From: Catellatospora tritici
GTDB lineage: Bacteria; Actinomycetota; Actinomycetes; Mycobacteriales; Micromonosporaceae
Assembly: GCF_019083965.1 (NCBI RefSeq)
Contig: NZ_JAHRCY010000005.1
Location: 361,188-425,187 of the forward strand
Reading direction: 5' to 3'
DNA: 64,000 bases
Both the position numbers and the translations under genes were made by a program. Below, piece by piece: positions 8,531 to 17,151 of the stretch (positions are counted from its first letter, which is position 1; every line of letters starts with the position of its first letter). The notes beneath the pieces are model-generated. The model had not been told where the DNA came from and searched no databases. It was given only the letters and a program-made list of their open reading frames with translations.

Positions 8531-8620
8531 GGCCGGTCACCGGCTGAGCCGCGCCGACGCCCAGGTCACGTGGCAGCCGAGTCGCTCGGGGACATTGACC
8601 GCCACCCCTACCCTGTGCCG

Positions 8621-9142
8621 ATGACGGAGTCTGACGGCGATCACACCGCCGCGTCCTACGACGGTGAGCCCGCACTGGTGGCGAACACGTCCGACGATCC
8701 CGCCGACGCGGCCGACGACGCCGCAGTGGGAGTACCGGCGCTGGTGGCGTTCGCCGCCGGCGACCCTGCGGACGGCGACGCCGCAGCGGCCGAACCGGCC
8801 GACGACCACACCGACGGCGACGACGCCGTCGACATCGCCGGCGCGGACGTCGGCGTGTTGGGCGGGCTGCTGATGGTGGTGACCGCGTTCGGCTGGCTGG
8901 GCTCGCTGTGCTTCGCCGTGGCGTACGTCGCCACCTCAGGACCGGACGCGATCGAGGGCACAGCCGCGTTCTCCGCGGCGCTGTTGGGCTCGCTGGCGCT
9001 GTCGGCGACGCTGTTGCTCAGCAGCGGCACGTCACTGTACCTGTGGATGCGCTCGCGCCGGCGGTGGCAGCTGGTCCTGGCGGCCGTGTTCGCGGTGGCG
9101 GGGGTGGCGCTGTGCCTGTTCCACGGGGCGGCCTTCCGGTGA
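8621..9142 (+). CDS. Small membrane protein with acidic Ala/Asp-rich N-terminus
   Basis: From ATG 8621 this encodes about 173 residues. The first ~75 are low-complexity and acidic (repeats of DPADAADDAA-like composition). Three membrane segments follow: VLGGLLMVVTAFGWLGSLCF, the FSAALLGSLALSATLLL segment, and LVLAAVFAVAGVALCLF at the end. No known domain is recognised. An in-frame start at 8495 would put the N-terminus inside the terminator hairpin, so I reject it. Confidence 0.65.
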   Translation: MTESDGDHTAASYDGEPALVANTSDDPADAADDAAVGVPALVAFAAGDPADGDAAAAEPADDHTDGDDAVDIAGADVGVLGGLLMVVTAFGWLGSLCFAVAYVATSGPDAIEGTAAFSAALLGSLALSATLLLSSGTSLYLWMRSRRRWQLVLAAVFAVAGVALCLFHGAAFR

Positions 9143-9240
9143 GCGACGCCGCGGCAGCCGGCCTGCGGTGAAACGGTCCAGGTAGCGACAAGACATGCGG
9201 CGACCGTCGGTTGTTGACCGGCGCCGCTACGCTGCGCCGC

Positions 9241-9756
9241 GTGGAGACATTGAAGGCGGTCTTGCCTCTGGTCGGTGTCGTGATCGGCGCCGTGGCCACC
9301 TACCTCGTCACCACCGCCGCAGAACGCAGCCGGTGGCGGCGTTCGCAGGACGTGCGATGGGACGACCGGAGGCTGACGGCGTACATCGCCTTCGGTGAGG
9401 CGAGCAAGCGCATCTTCAGTGTCGCCTCCCGGGTCGCGGCCCACCAGGGATTGCACGACCGCGGCGATCCGCTGCCGCCGGAGGAGGGGCTGCCACTGCT
9501 GTCGGCGGCGGTCGCCGACCGCGCGGTGAGCTGGGAGGCGCTGCTGCTACTGGGCGGCAGCGGTGCGCTGGAGGCGGCACGGCAGTGGCATCGGGTGCTG
9601 CGGGGGCCGGTGTCGTACGTGCGTGGGGAGCCGGCCGACGCCACTCGATGGCAGGCGGCAGAGCGGGAGGTGGACCTGGCACGTGACAGGTTCTATATCG
9701 CCGCGCGTGAGGACCTGGGCGTGCCGGACTTCCAGGTCTCGGCCCACCTGCGCTGA
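9241..9756 (+). CDS. Hypothetical membrane-anchored protein
   Basis: Starting at GTG 9241, 171 residues. One N-terminal membrane helix (LPLVGVVIGAVATYLVTTAA) is followed by a basic stop-transfer stretch and a cytoplasmic helical part (WDDRRLTAYIAFGEASKRIF). This layout, a single helix then an ERSRWRR-like basic linker and a helical domain, is common in actinobacterial proteins of unknown role. It follows the 8621 gene on the same strand after 98 nt. Confidence 0.65.
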   Translation: METLKAVLPLVGVVIGAVATYLVTTAAERSRWRRSQDVRWDDRRLTAYIAFGEASKRIFSVASRVAAHQGLHDRGDPLPPEEGLPLLSAAVADRAVSWEALLLLGGSGALEAARQWHRVLRGPVSYVRGEPADATRWQAAEREVDLARDRFYIAAREDLGVPDFQVSAHLR

Positions 9757-9825
9757 CGGCAGGGCCGCCGTGGCCTGCGTCAGCCGGAGGGGTGGCAGCA
9801 GACGACTGCGGCCACCCCGGACGCG

Positions 9826-10122
9826 TCAGCAGTTGGCGTTGACAGCCGGGATCCAGCCGTCCTGCTGGGGTGCCTCGGCGCCGTGCCCGTAGATCCATAC
9901 GCCGTAGCCGTCGTCGACGGCCTGACCGTGCCAGCGGAATCCGCGTCCCGCGGACAGCGTCCGCAGCACGAAGCCATGGGGATCGGTACGCAGCCACGTG
10001 TTCTGGTTGAGGTTGCACACGAAGCCGGGAGCGTCACTGGCCGCGGCGGGTGCGGCAGCCGCCGTCGCGCCGGCGAGGACGACCATCACGGCCGTGCCGA
10101 CGTGGAGGAGTTGGCGCTTCAC
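9826..10122 (-). CDS. Small secreted SH3-like protein
   Basis: A 98-residue secreted protein starting at GTG 10122 behind a good site (GGAAGGACATCT). Residues 1-33 are a Sec signal peptide (KRQLLHVGTAVMVVLAGA, cleavage after AAAAPAAAS or close by). The mature ~65 residues have one early and one terminal Cys (VCNLNQNTWLRTDPHG...VNANC), probably a disulfide, and resemble small bacterial SH3 peptides of streptomycetes. The reading frame could be extended far upstream, but that would run through the divergent promoter region. Likely acts outside the cell; substrate unknown. Confidence 0.75.
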   Translation of the reverse strand: MKRQLLHVGTAVMVVLAGATAAAAPAAASDAPGFVCNLNQNTWLRTDPHGFVLRTLSAGRGFRWHGQAVDDGYGVWIYGHGAEAPQQDGWIPAVNANC

Positions 10123-10306
10123 AGATGTCCTTCCGTGGAGAGACCCGAAGGTTACGATCATGGTCCAGATCAGCATCGTGATCTCGAACGGAGTTCGCAA
10201 CCTGAGGCCGATGTCGACCTCTGGGTTCTTTGGACGACCGGTCAGCAGCACGCGTGCCATCCGGCGACCGAACGGGGCTGTCGGCCCCCTCCCGTACGGT
10301 GTCGCG

Positions 10307-11551
10307 GTGGCTGTCATCGAGATGTTGGCGCGGCTTCGCGCCGGTGCCGGAGTTCCGATCGAGCGGCTGGTGTGCCATCCCCGGTTACCGCTGGTGGCGG
10401 GCCTGGACTCCGCGCGCCCCGCGGTCCACGTCTGGGAATGCGCCGAGGACGGCCTACGCGAACTTCGGAGCGTCCACGCCGACGCGGCCGCCTACCCCAA
10501 ACACCCGTGGGAGCGGTTCGACCTGGTCCCGCACGTGGCATGGCATCCGTATGAGCCGTGGCTGCTGGTCACCGATCAGCGGGGCGTGATCTCGTGGACC
10601 CCGGACGACGTCAACCCACTGGCAGGTGTCCCGGCCGAAGCGGTGTACCGGAATCTGGCGTTCAGCCCGGACGGCCGCACCTTGTGGGCGTCGCCGTCCT
10701 CGAGCGGCGGCGAGGACGCGTGGGAGTTTTCCGACAGCCTCGATCTCAGTGCCGGGACCGTCCAGGTCGGTCCGCGCTGGGACACCGGCGTCGTCGAACA
10801 TCCCGGCGGCGGGCTCGTGCTGACGTACCGCAGCGACCAGGGCGCCACGCTGGGCGTGTTCGCGCTGGTCGACGAGCAGGTCAGGCCGGGTGCGATGCGT
10901 GCGCTGCGTCGGGCGCTGATCCTCGACGTCGACGGCTACGAGGCGCCGGTCTTCAGTGCGGACGGGCGCCATTTCGCGATCCGGGGCAACTCCTACGGCC
11001 ATACGCTGCAGATGTTTGAGTTCCCGTCGCTGACCTGCGTGATGTCGGAGCTTCTCGCGAGGCCGGGGGGCGACGAGGAGTCCGAGGGTGGCACCTGGTC
11101 GCGGCACAACGTCGCGTTCGGGGCCAGGCCCGGTGCGCTGTGGGTCGGCACTCCCGCCGGGACGCTCGTCGAGGTCGACGTGGCGGCCGACGCCGTGGCC
11201 GTGCACGAGGTGTCGCCTGGCATCGCGATCACGGCGCTGGCCGCGACAGCGACCGGCGCCTTCGTGGCCGCGACCGGCGACGGCGAGCTGATGCTTCTGG
11301 CCGTGCGCGATGAGGCCGTGGTGACCGACACCGACGCCGCGCGCGCCGCTGTCGCGGCTTTCACGGCGGCCACGGTCGAGCTGCCCGACAGCGGAGACCC
11401 TGATGACGAGGACGAGGGCTTCGTCCTCACCGATGGCGACCGGGTTTGGGAGCGCGACGACCTGGAGTCGGTGACCGCCGCCGACAAAACCGATCCGACG
11501 TGGTTGCAGCTCAGGGCAGCGGTCAACACGGTGCGTGACCGCAGAAGATGA
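10307..11551 (+). CDS. WD40-like beta-propeller protein, cytoplasmic
   Basis: About 414 residues from GTG 10307 (ATG 10322 is an alternative). The protein has repeated propeller-type strands: CHPRLPLVAGLDSARPAVHV, VAWHPYEPWLLVTDQRGVIS, NLAFSPDGRTLWASPSS, EAPVFSADGRHFAIRGNSYG and so on, with FSPDGR/FSADGR turns characteristic of WD40/PQQ-like blades. There is no signal peptide. The C-terminal ~60 residues are acidic (DPDDEDEGFVLTDGDRVWER). No enzyme motif is present, so a scaffold role is an inference from the fold only. Confidence 0.7.
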   Translation: MAVIEMLARLRAGAGVPIERLVCHPRLPLVAGLDSARPAVHVWECAEDGLRELRSVHADAAAYPKHPWERFDLVPHVAWHPYEPWLLVTDQRGVISWTPDDVNPLAGVPAEAVYRNLAFSPDGRTLWASPSSSGGEDAWEFSDSLDLSAGTVQVGPRWDTGVVEHPGGGLVLTYRSDQGATLGVFALVDEQVRPGAMRALRRALILDVDGYEAPVFSADGRHFAIRGNSYGHTLQMFEFPSLTCVMSELLARPGGDEESEGGTWSRHNVAFGARPGALWVGTPAGTLVEVDVAADAVAVHEVSPGIAITALAATATGAFVAATGDGELMLLAVRDEAVVTDTDAARAAVAAFTAATVELPDSGDPDDEDEGFVLTDGDRVWERDDLESVTAADKTDPTWLQLRAAVNTVRDRRR

Positions 11552-11703
11552 CCGAGGTGGGCGTGGTCAACGGTGACCAGTGATGGCGCACACGGCGCGG
11601 CCGGCGGAGCGTGAGTCGCCAACTGGTTCATCGCGCTGTACCCACCATGTCACGTTCCCCGCGGCGACTGCGTCCTCCCCGTTGATGCATCGTTGGGCAT
11701 GAC

Positions 11704-12885
11704 GTGCGCGAACGTCTGAGTGTGCTGAATGCCGCGGCAGCCCTGGTCACCGTACTGGTCGTAGTGTTGGCCGACGGCGTGTCGCGGAGTGCGCCGGTTG
11801 ATCCGAGGCCGGCGGGGTCGGTCACCTTCAACGGGCCCGTGCACACCGCCGCGTACTGGGGCGACACCATCTACGTCGGTGGCGATTTCACCACCGCGAC
11901 CTGGGGCGGCCACAACGTCGCCCGGCTCCACACCGCGGCTGTAAACGCGCGGACCGGAGCACTACTGCCCTGGAGCCCGCAGGTCGACGCCACGGTGAGA
12001 ACCATCGACGCCGACAGCGACGGGGTCTACCTGGCCGGGAACTTCCACCTGGTCAACGGTGCGGGCCGCGACAACCTCGCAAAGGTCGACCACGCCGGTG
12101 TTCTGCAACCCACCCTCAAGCACCGCATCGACGGACATCCGGACTCCATGTCCGTCGGCGGTGGGCGCCTCTACCTCGGCGGCTCGATCACCGCCGTCGA
12201 CGGCCAAGCTCGCACCGGAGTGGCCGCCTTCGATCTGGTCACCGGCGAGCTGGACCCGCAGTGGCACCCGTACCTCAACGACGTGGTGAACGTGGTGCGG
12301 TACACAGCCGGCCGAGTGTATCTGGGGGGCAGGTTCGACTCGGTCGACGGCGCGCGGGGCACGAAGAAGATCGCCGCCCTCGACCCGGTGACAGGTGCGG
12401 TCGATCCCGGCTTCTGGTCCCACGTCAGCGCGATGGTCAACGACATCGCCATCGTCGACGGCAGCATCTACGTCGGCATCGACGGCGGCGGCGGGCGAGT
12501 CAGCTCGATGGACCTGACCGGACAGGTGCGGTGGACCGTGGCCACCGACGGGGCCGTGCAGGCGGTCACGGTGCTGGATGGTGTGCTCTATCTCGGTGGG
12601 CACTTCGACAACGTGTGCGGCAGCGCCAACACCGGACACCTGGGCGTATGCCTGGACGGAGCGACCCGGCGGGTCAAACTCGCCGCCGTCGACCCGGGCA
12701 GCGGAGCGCTGCTCGGTTGGATCGCCGACGGCAATGGCTCGGTCGGAGTGCGGGCACTGCGATCCAGCAAGGAGCTGGGCCAGTTGGTCGCCGCCGGCGC
12801 GTACACGGCGGTGAACGGTAGCCCGCAACGACGCTTCGCCCTGTTCAACCTGGTCTCCCCCACTGCCTCGGACATCACCTGGTAA
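11704..12885 (+). CDS. Secreted beta-propeller protein (DUF5122-like repeats)
   Basis: A 393-residue protein starting at GTG 11704. The N-terminus has a hydrophobic export signal (AAALVTVLVVVLADGVSRS). The rest is built from repeats of the form YxGGxFxxVxG with associated aromatic strands, for example TIYVGGDFTTATWGG, VYLAGNFHLVNGAG, LYLGGSITAVDGQ, VYLGGRFDSVDGA and LYLGGHFDNVCGS. These match DUF5122 (delta-60-type) propeller repeats in secreted actinobacterial proteins. One Cys pair (NVCGS...GVCLDG) may form a disulfide. Function unknown; the fold suggests extracellular binding. Confidence 0.75.
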   Translation: MRERLSVLNAAAALVTVLVVVLADGVSRSAPVDPRPAGSVTFNGPVHTAAYWGDTIYVGGDFTTATWGGHNVARLHTAAVNARTGALLPWSPQVDATVRTIDADSDGVYLAGNFHLVNGAGRDNLAKVDHAGVLQPTLKHRIDGHPDSMSVGGGRLYLGGSITAVDGQARTGVAAFDLVTGELDPQWHPYLNDVVNVVRYTAGRVYLGGRFDSVDGARGTKKIAALDPVTGAVDPGFWSHVSAMVNDIAIVDGSIYVGIDGGGGRVSSMDLTGQVRWTVATDGAVQAVTVLDGVLYLGGHFDNVCGSANTGHLGVCLDGATRRVKLAAVDPGSGALLGWIADGNGSVGVRALRSSKELGQLVAAGAYTAVNGSPQRRFALFNLVSPTASDITW

Positions 12886-13000
12886 GCCGCTCAGCCTTCG
12901 CCGTCTTCGCCGTGGGCGTCGCCGGAGCTTCGCAGCAGCGTCCAGTGCGCGATGCCAGCGAACCGAGCGTCTTGTCGGTCAGCTCGATAAAGTTGGGAGA

Positions 13001-14995
13001 GTGGCGAACGGCGATGAAAGAGCGACCGCGCGGATGCACCCGCCCAGCCACGCGTTGCTGCACACCGCCATGCTCACGCTGCAGCTGGCGGTAGCTGACC
13101 TCACCAGTGCTCAGGCCTGGCATCGCCTACTCGACGTCGCTGCCCGCCACCGGGGCCGCGGTGCCAACGATGTTCTGCTGATCGCACGCCAGCGATCCGA
13201 CGCCACCGAGCTGGCCACCCATGACCAGTGGCGGGCCCGCGGCGCACATGTGCGCCGCGGCGAGCGGGGCCTGCTGCTGCTTCGGCCGCTGGACGACACC
13301 GGCGACGCTTTCGACGTCGTCCGGGTCTTCGACATCGCCCAGACCGACGCGGTGCCCTCACCTCAACGGCCCTCGTATGACCTGGTACGGGTCGTGGCGG
13401 CGCTTGCCGGGCTGGCGGGTGAGGCCGGGTTGACCGTCCGACTGAGGCAAGGGCTCAACACCGCGGTGCGCGCCGATGGCGACCGTCTCGACCTGGCCGC
13501 CGATCTGCCGCTCTCGGCAGCCGCAGGACTTCTCGTCGGCCAGATGGCCCTGCCGATGTTGCCCACCGGCCCGGCCCGCAGTGTGCAGGCCTCGGGTGTC
13601 GCCCGCGTCGTCGCCAGGCGATTCGGTCTGCAGCCGGTCGACGCCCCGGTTCCGCAGCCGCGGCATTGGGCGGCGCCGCCGGATCGGACAGCGTCGGACC
13701 TGTTGGTCGACACCACCGCGGTGGTCATTCGCACCGCCGACGCCGTGACGGCCAGGCTGGAGCGGGCGCTTGCGCGATCGGCAGCCCCCGGCGTGATTCC
13801 GGCACAGCGGCGCAGCGCGGCGCACACCCCGACGCGACGGCAGCCTGCCCCGACAACCGACTCGGGGCCCGCGCTCGACCAGGGCAACCGGGCCGCGCTG
13901 TACGCGGTCAACGCCGCCGCGGCGGCGTTCTACGCCACCAAGCTGCCGACCAGCCGTACCGCAGCGGCCTATCTGCGGTCGCGGGGCATCTCCGCCGCCG
14001 CCGATCCCGACTCCAGCTGGCAGCTCGGGGTCGCCCCAGCCGGAGGCGACGTCCTTCTTCAGCACCTTCGTTCACTCGGCTTCGTCGACCAGGTCATGCT
14101 CGCCGCCGGTCTTGTCACCGCCGGTCACATGCACGGGCGCGGCATTTACGATGTGTTCCGAGACCGCCTGGTGTTCCCCATCCACGCCCCCGACGGCCAG
14201 ATCGCGGGCTTCACCGGCCGGGACCTGTCGGAACGCAGCAGAGCCAAGTTCTACAACACGCCCGAGACGACGATCTTCCACAAAGGCGAGCTGCTCTACG
14301 GGCTCGCTCCACAGCTGCGTGAGAAGGGCACCCCGACGCGGTTCCTCGTGGTCGAAGGGCCTACCGACACCATCGCCGCGCACCTCGCCTACAGCGCCTC
14401 TGCCGCCGCGGGCGTGCGCACCGTCGTGGTGGCTCCGGGCGGCACCGCGTTCACATCGGCGCAGTTCGCGCTGCTGGCCGCCGCGGCCGACCGGGACACG
14501 TCGCTGGTCATGTCATTCGACGTCGACCAGGCGGGCGTCAAGGCGCTGGAACGGGCCTACCCACTGGCGATGAGCTGGCCGCACGGCAGGGTCCTGGGCA
14601 CCGGACCGAAAGGGTTCAAGGACATCGCCGAGCTGCTGGCAGCCCGCGGCCCCGACTCAACCCTGCTCGACCTGCTCGCCGCTGAACGGCCGCTGGCGCT
14701 ACTGGCTGTGGAGCGGGCGCTGGCCAAAGCATTTCCCGACGGTTTCCACGCCGACTGGCCGGAGGCCCGGGTGCGGGCCTACCGGACCGTCGCCCCGTAT
14801 CTGCTCGACGCGGTGCGCCACGGCGACGTCGACCTGCTGCTCCAGTCAGTGGCGTCGCAGTTGCGCGTGGCGCCACACGAAGTCAGCCAGGGCGTGATCC
14901 AGCATTTCGAGGACGTCCCCACGTCAGGTGCGCCCGGTCGGCGGACGGCGGGCCCTGGACCGACATCAGCACCACGATCGACCGGCGCGGCTTGA
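13001..14995 (+). CDS. ArdC-like N-domain fused to DnaG-type primase core with Toprim
   Basis: A 664-residue protein. Residues ~35-115 match the ArdC single-strand-DNA-binding N-domain (NDVLLIARQRSDATE, HDQWRARGAHVRRGERG, VVRVFDIAQTD). After a Pro/Ala linker, residues ~295-550 are a DnaG primase core: AAAYLRSRGI, FRDRLVFPIHAPDGQIAGF, AKFYNTPETTIFHKGELLYG, then a Toprim fold with acidic E452 (VVEGPTD) and D507/D509 (SFDVDQAG). The DnaG zinc finger is absent; the ArdC domain takes its place. Such proteins are typical of plasmids and integrative elements, yet no integrase, relaxase or replication gene is next to it. The start is uncertain: GTG 13001 is used, and ATG 13034 is possible. Confidence 0.85.
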   Translation: MANGDERATARMHPPSHALLHTAMLTLQLAVADLTSAQAWHRLLDVAARHRGRGANDVLLIARQRSDATELATHDQWRARGAHVRRGERGLLLLRPLDDTGDAFDVVRVFDIAQTDAVPSPQRPSYDLVRVVAALAGLAGEAGLTVRLRQGLNTAVRADGDRLDLAADLPLSAAAGLLVGQMALPMLPTGPARSVQASGVARVVARRFGLQPVDAPVPQPRHWAAPPDRTASDLLVDTTAVVIRTADAVTARLERALARSAAPGVIPAQRRSAAHTPTRRQPAPTTDSGPALDQGNRAALYAVNAAAAAFYATKLPTSRTAAAYLRSRGISAAADPDSSWQLGVAPAGGDVLLQHLRSLGFVDQVMLAAGLVTAGHMHGRGIYDVFRDRLVFPIHAPDGQIAGFTGRDLSERSRAKFYNTPETTIFHKGELLYGLAPQLREKGTPTRFLVVEGPTDTIAAHLAYSASAAAGVRTVVVAPGGTAFTSAQFALLAAAADRDTSLVMSFDVDQAGVKALERAYPLAMSWPHGRVLGTGPKGFKDIAELLAARGPDSTLLDLLAAERPLALLAVERALAKAFPDGFHADWPEARVRAYRTVAPYLLDAVRHGDVDLLLQSVASQLRVAPHEVSQGVIQHFEDVPTSGAPGRRTAGPGPTSAPRSTGAA

Positions 14996-15046
14996 CCGGG
15001 TCCGCCACGAGGCGCCCGATCCGCGGCGCCGTCGGCCCTCGCCGGA

Positions 15047-15778
15047 TCAGCTTGGGGCGAGGAGGCAGAACTCGTTGCCTTCCGGATCGGCGAGGACCGT
15101 CCACGAGACCTCGCTGTCGCCAAGGTCGACGGCGGTGGCGCCAAGAGCCCGCAATCTGGCCGCCTCGGCCACGCGGTCGTCACCTGGGTATGGGCGGATA
15201 TCGAGATGGACGCGGTTCCACCCGGTCTTCACGTCAGGTGTACGGAGGAACTGCAGATATGGGCCGACGCCCTTGGCGGAGCGCAGCACCGCGCTGTGCT
15301 CGGTCACCTTGTGCACGGTCCAGTCCATGGCCTGACCCCAGAAACGGGCCATGGCTTGGGGGTCCGTGCAGTCGACGACCACTGAGGCGATTGGTCCGGT
15401 CTCTCCGTACAGCGAGTCCAGCACGCAGAACTCGTTGCCCTCCGGGTCGGCCATGACGGTCCAGGGGACGTCGCCCTGGCCTATGTCGGCGAGTGTCGCG
15501 CCCAGATCCTTCAGGCGCGCGACCAGCTCCGCCTGATGGGCCGCCGAGGTCGTGGCGAGGTCGACATGCACGCGGTTCTTCACCGTTTTGGGTTCCGCGG
15601 AGGTGACGAGGTCGATGCAGACGGCGACGGGGTCGGGATAGACGAAGCCCTCGGGTTCAAGGTTGGTCACGCCGGGTTCCTCGCTGGAGACGTGCCAGCC
15701 GAGCACCTCCGCCCAGAATCCGCCCAGCGCGGAGTCGTCATGAGCCTTCATGTTGATCTGCACAAGCCGCGTTGCCAT
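15047..15778 (-). CDS. Two-domain VOC (glyoxalase/bleomycin-resistance-like) protein
   Basis: About 243 residues forming two tandem VOC modules. The first runs from LVQINMKAHDD to SWTV-like MADPEGNEFCVLDS; the second from IASVVVDCTDPQAMARFW to LADPEGNEFCLLAPS. The repeated PEGNEFC(V/L)L ends and the RVHVDLA/RVHLDIR strands are the metal-site elements of this superfamily. I use ATG 15778 (MATRLVQINMK); an upstream ATG at 15808 would add 10 unrelated residues. The gene is convergent with the primase gene. Substrate cannot be told from sequence. Confidence 0.85.
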   Translation of the reverse strand: MATRLVQINMKAHDDSALGGFWAEVLGWHVSSEEPGVTNLEPEGFVYPDPVAVCIDLVTSAEPKTVKNRVHVDLATTSAAHQAELVARLKDLGATLADIGQGDVPWTVMADPEGNEFCVLDSLYGETGPIASVVVDCTDPQAMARFWGQAMDWTVHKVTEHSAVLRSAKGVGPYLQFLRTPDVKTGWNRVHLDIRPYPGDDRVAEAARLRALGATAVDLGDSEVSWTVLADPEGNEFCLLAPS

Positions 15779-15995
15779 GTCGGCAATACTAGCGCGTTCA
15801 TGATCCACGAGATCCTCATGCGGTGATCACGAAACCGGCACCGCCGCGTATCGGATTCGCAGGCGGCAACGGTTTCAATGACTCTCACTCGGCATCGGTG
15901 AGCCCGAAACATCCAAACACGACAACGTGATACCCGCGCACGGCTCGCAGATCCACGAGGCGCGCCCTGGGCTCGGCGCGGACGGGGGTGAGCCA

Positions 15996-16532
15996 GTGCG
16001 GGTGCTGGTGCTCGGGGGTACGCGGTTCGTAGGCCGAGCGATCGCCCCAGGGCCGCCGTACCTGCCACAGCAATACATCGACGTACGCGACCTCTCCGGG
16101 TGGCTGCTGGACGCCGCCCGTGACGAGGTCAGCGGCACGTTCAACGCGGTGAGCCGACCGGGGCACACCACCATGGCGGAGCTACTGGAGGCATGCCGCG
16201 AGGCCACCGGTTCGGGCGCGCGGCTGTGCCGGGCCGAGCCGGAGACGATGCTGGCCGCGGGCGTGCAGCCGTGGTCGGAGCTGCCGATCTGGATTCCGGA
16301 CGGGTCACCGGTTCGGGGACTGCATGAGACGAACGCCGACCGGGCGCACGCGGCGGGGCTACGCTGCCGCCCGGTCGCGCAGACCGTCACCGACACCTGG
16401 GCCTGGCTGCGCTCAACGCCGGACGTCCCGACCGCCGGCGGCCTCGATCCCGCCCGAGAAGCGGCCCTCCTGGACCGAATCGCCCCTTCTTGCTCCACCA
16501 GACCCGGCCTAGCCAGGTCGTGTCTTCAATGA
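15996..16532 (+). pseudogene. NAD-dependent epimerase/dehydratase remnant with internal in-frame deletion
   Basis: Behind a strong ribosome site (GGGGGTGAG), GTG 15996 begins a Rossmann start VRVLVLGGTRFVGRAIA, but then jumps directly to a segment normally found about 200 residues in (PYLPQQYIDVRDLSGWLLDA). The usual C-terminal part follows: FNAVSRPGHTTMAELLEACR, VQPWSELPIWIP, ADRAHAAGLRCRPVAQTVTD. Intact relatives of this SDR-extended group are about 330 residues; here only ~178 remain. The catalytic Y-x3-K region is lost, so the product cannot be an active enzyme. The C-terminal end (APSCSTRPGLARSCLQ) also looks unlike the family. Confidence 0.75.
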
Positions 16533-16547
16533 CTAGAACCATTGAAG
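16524..16547. terminator. Hairpin between convergent genes
   Basis: CTTCAATG (16524-16531) and CATTGAAG (16540-16547) form a perfect 8-bp stem with an 8-nt loop at the very end of the epimerase remnant. It is AT-rich for this genome, which makes it stand out. It could be a terminator or an operator-like element; there is no T-run. Confidence 0.4.
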
Positions 16548-16603
16548 TGGCGCGGCGATGCCGACGGGCAGGCGAGCCCGGCCGCGCCGGAACGGGTGCG
16601 GCG

Positions 16604-16924
16604 TCAGCCTTCGGACCGGCGGTGACGGAAGAGATCCTGCGCTGAGGCGATGACAGCGGCCGAGCGCGGATTGGTGCCGAGCTCGGACTCCAGCGCACGG
16701 AACGCGCTGCGGGCCAGCAGGGCTCCGGCGATCCACGTCAGCGTGATCGCCACGATCAGGACGTAGGTCCACACCTGCACGCTGGTAGCGGCGATCAGGC
16801 AGGCGGTCATCAGAAGACCGGCCATCGCGGCGCCGTAGACCCGCGCGGCGGTCAGCATGCGTGGGTACGCCGCGGCACGGCGCACGTCCTCGGGGCTCAG
16901 CTCGGACGGATTCGGTGAGGTCAT
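16604..16924 (-). CDS. Small two-helix membrane protein
   Basis: A 106-residue protein. A polar N-terminus (TSPNPSELSPEDVRRAAAYP) is followed by two membrane segments (AAMAGLLMTACLIAA and TYVLIVAITLTWIAGALLA) and a basic cytoplasmic tail. No family is recognised. The ATG has no clear ribosome site. Confidence 0.6.
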   Translation of the reverse strand: MTSPNPSELSPEDVRRAAAYPRMLTAARVYGAAMAGLLMTACLIAATSVQVWTYVLIVAITLTWIAGALLARSAFRALESELGTNPRSAAVIASAQDLFRHRRSEG

Positions 16925-17151
16925 CGGGCATATCCAGTCGTCGGGTGGCAGTGATCGTCGCGTGCCGTGCGGCCACCGTCAAGTTCGTTGGCAGACGGCT
17001 TGCTGCTGCGGGCTACCACGCCTATTGAGCTCGGGCGACTCGCTGCGCATCCCTTGCACGGGGTGAGGTGGACCGCCCCGCAGAACGACGACGAAGTTGA
17101 CCGGCGAGTGGTTGCCAATCCTTGCGCAACGGGAAAGAAGCGGTAGGTGCC

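Noticed and set aside
9998..10306. N-terminal extension of the propeller gene starting at 9998
   Set aside because: It overlaps the secreted SH3-like gene on the other strand and its promoter region; the propeller pattern starts only after 10307.
12886..13000. Possible small gene or attachment site before the primase gene
   Set aside because: No tRNA, direct repeat or integrase was found; the sequence shows no structure beyond normal GC-rich intergenic DNA.
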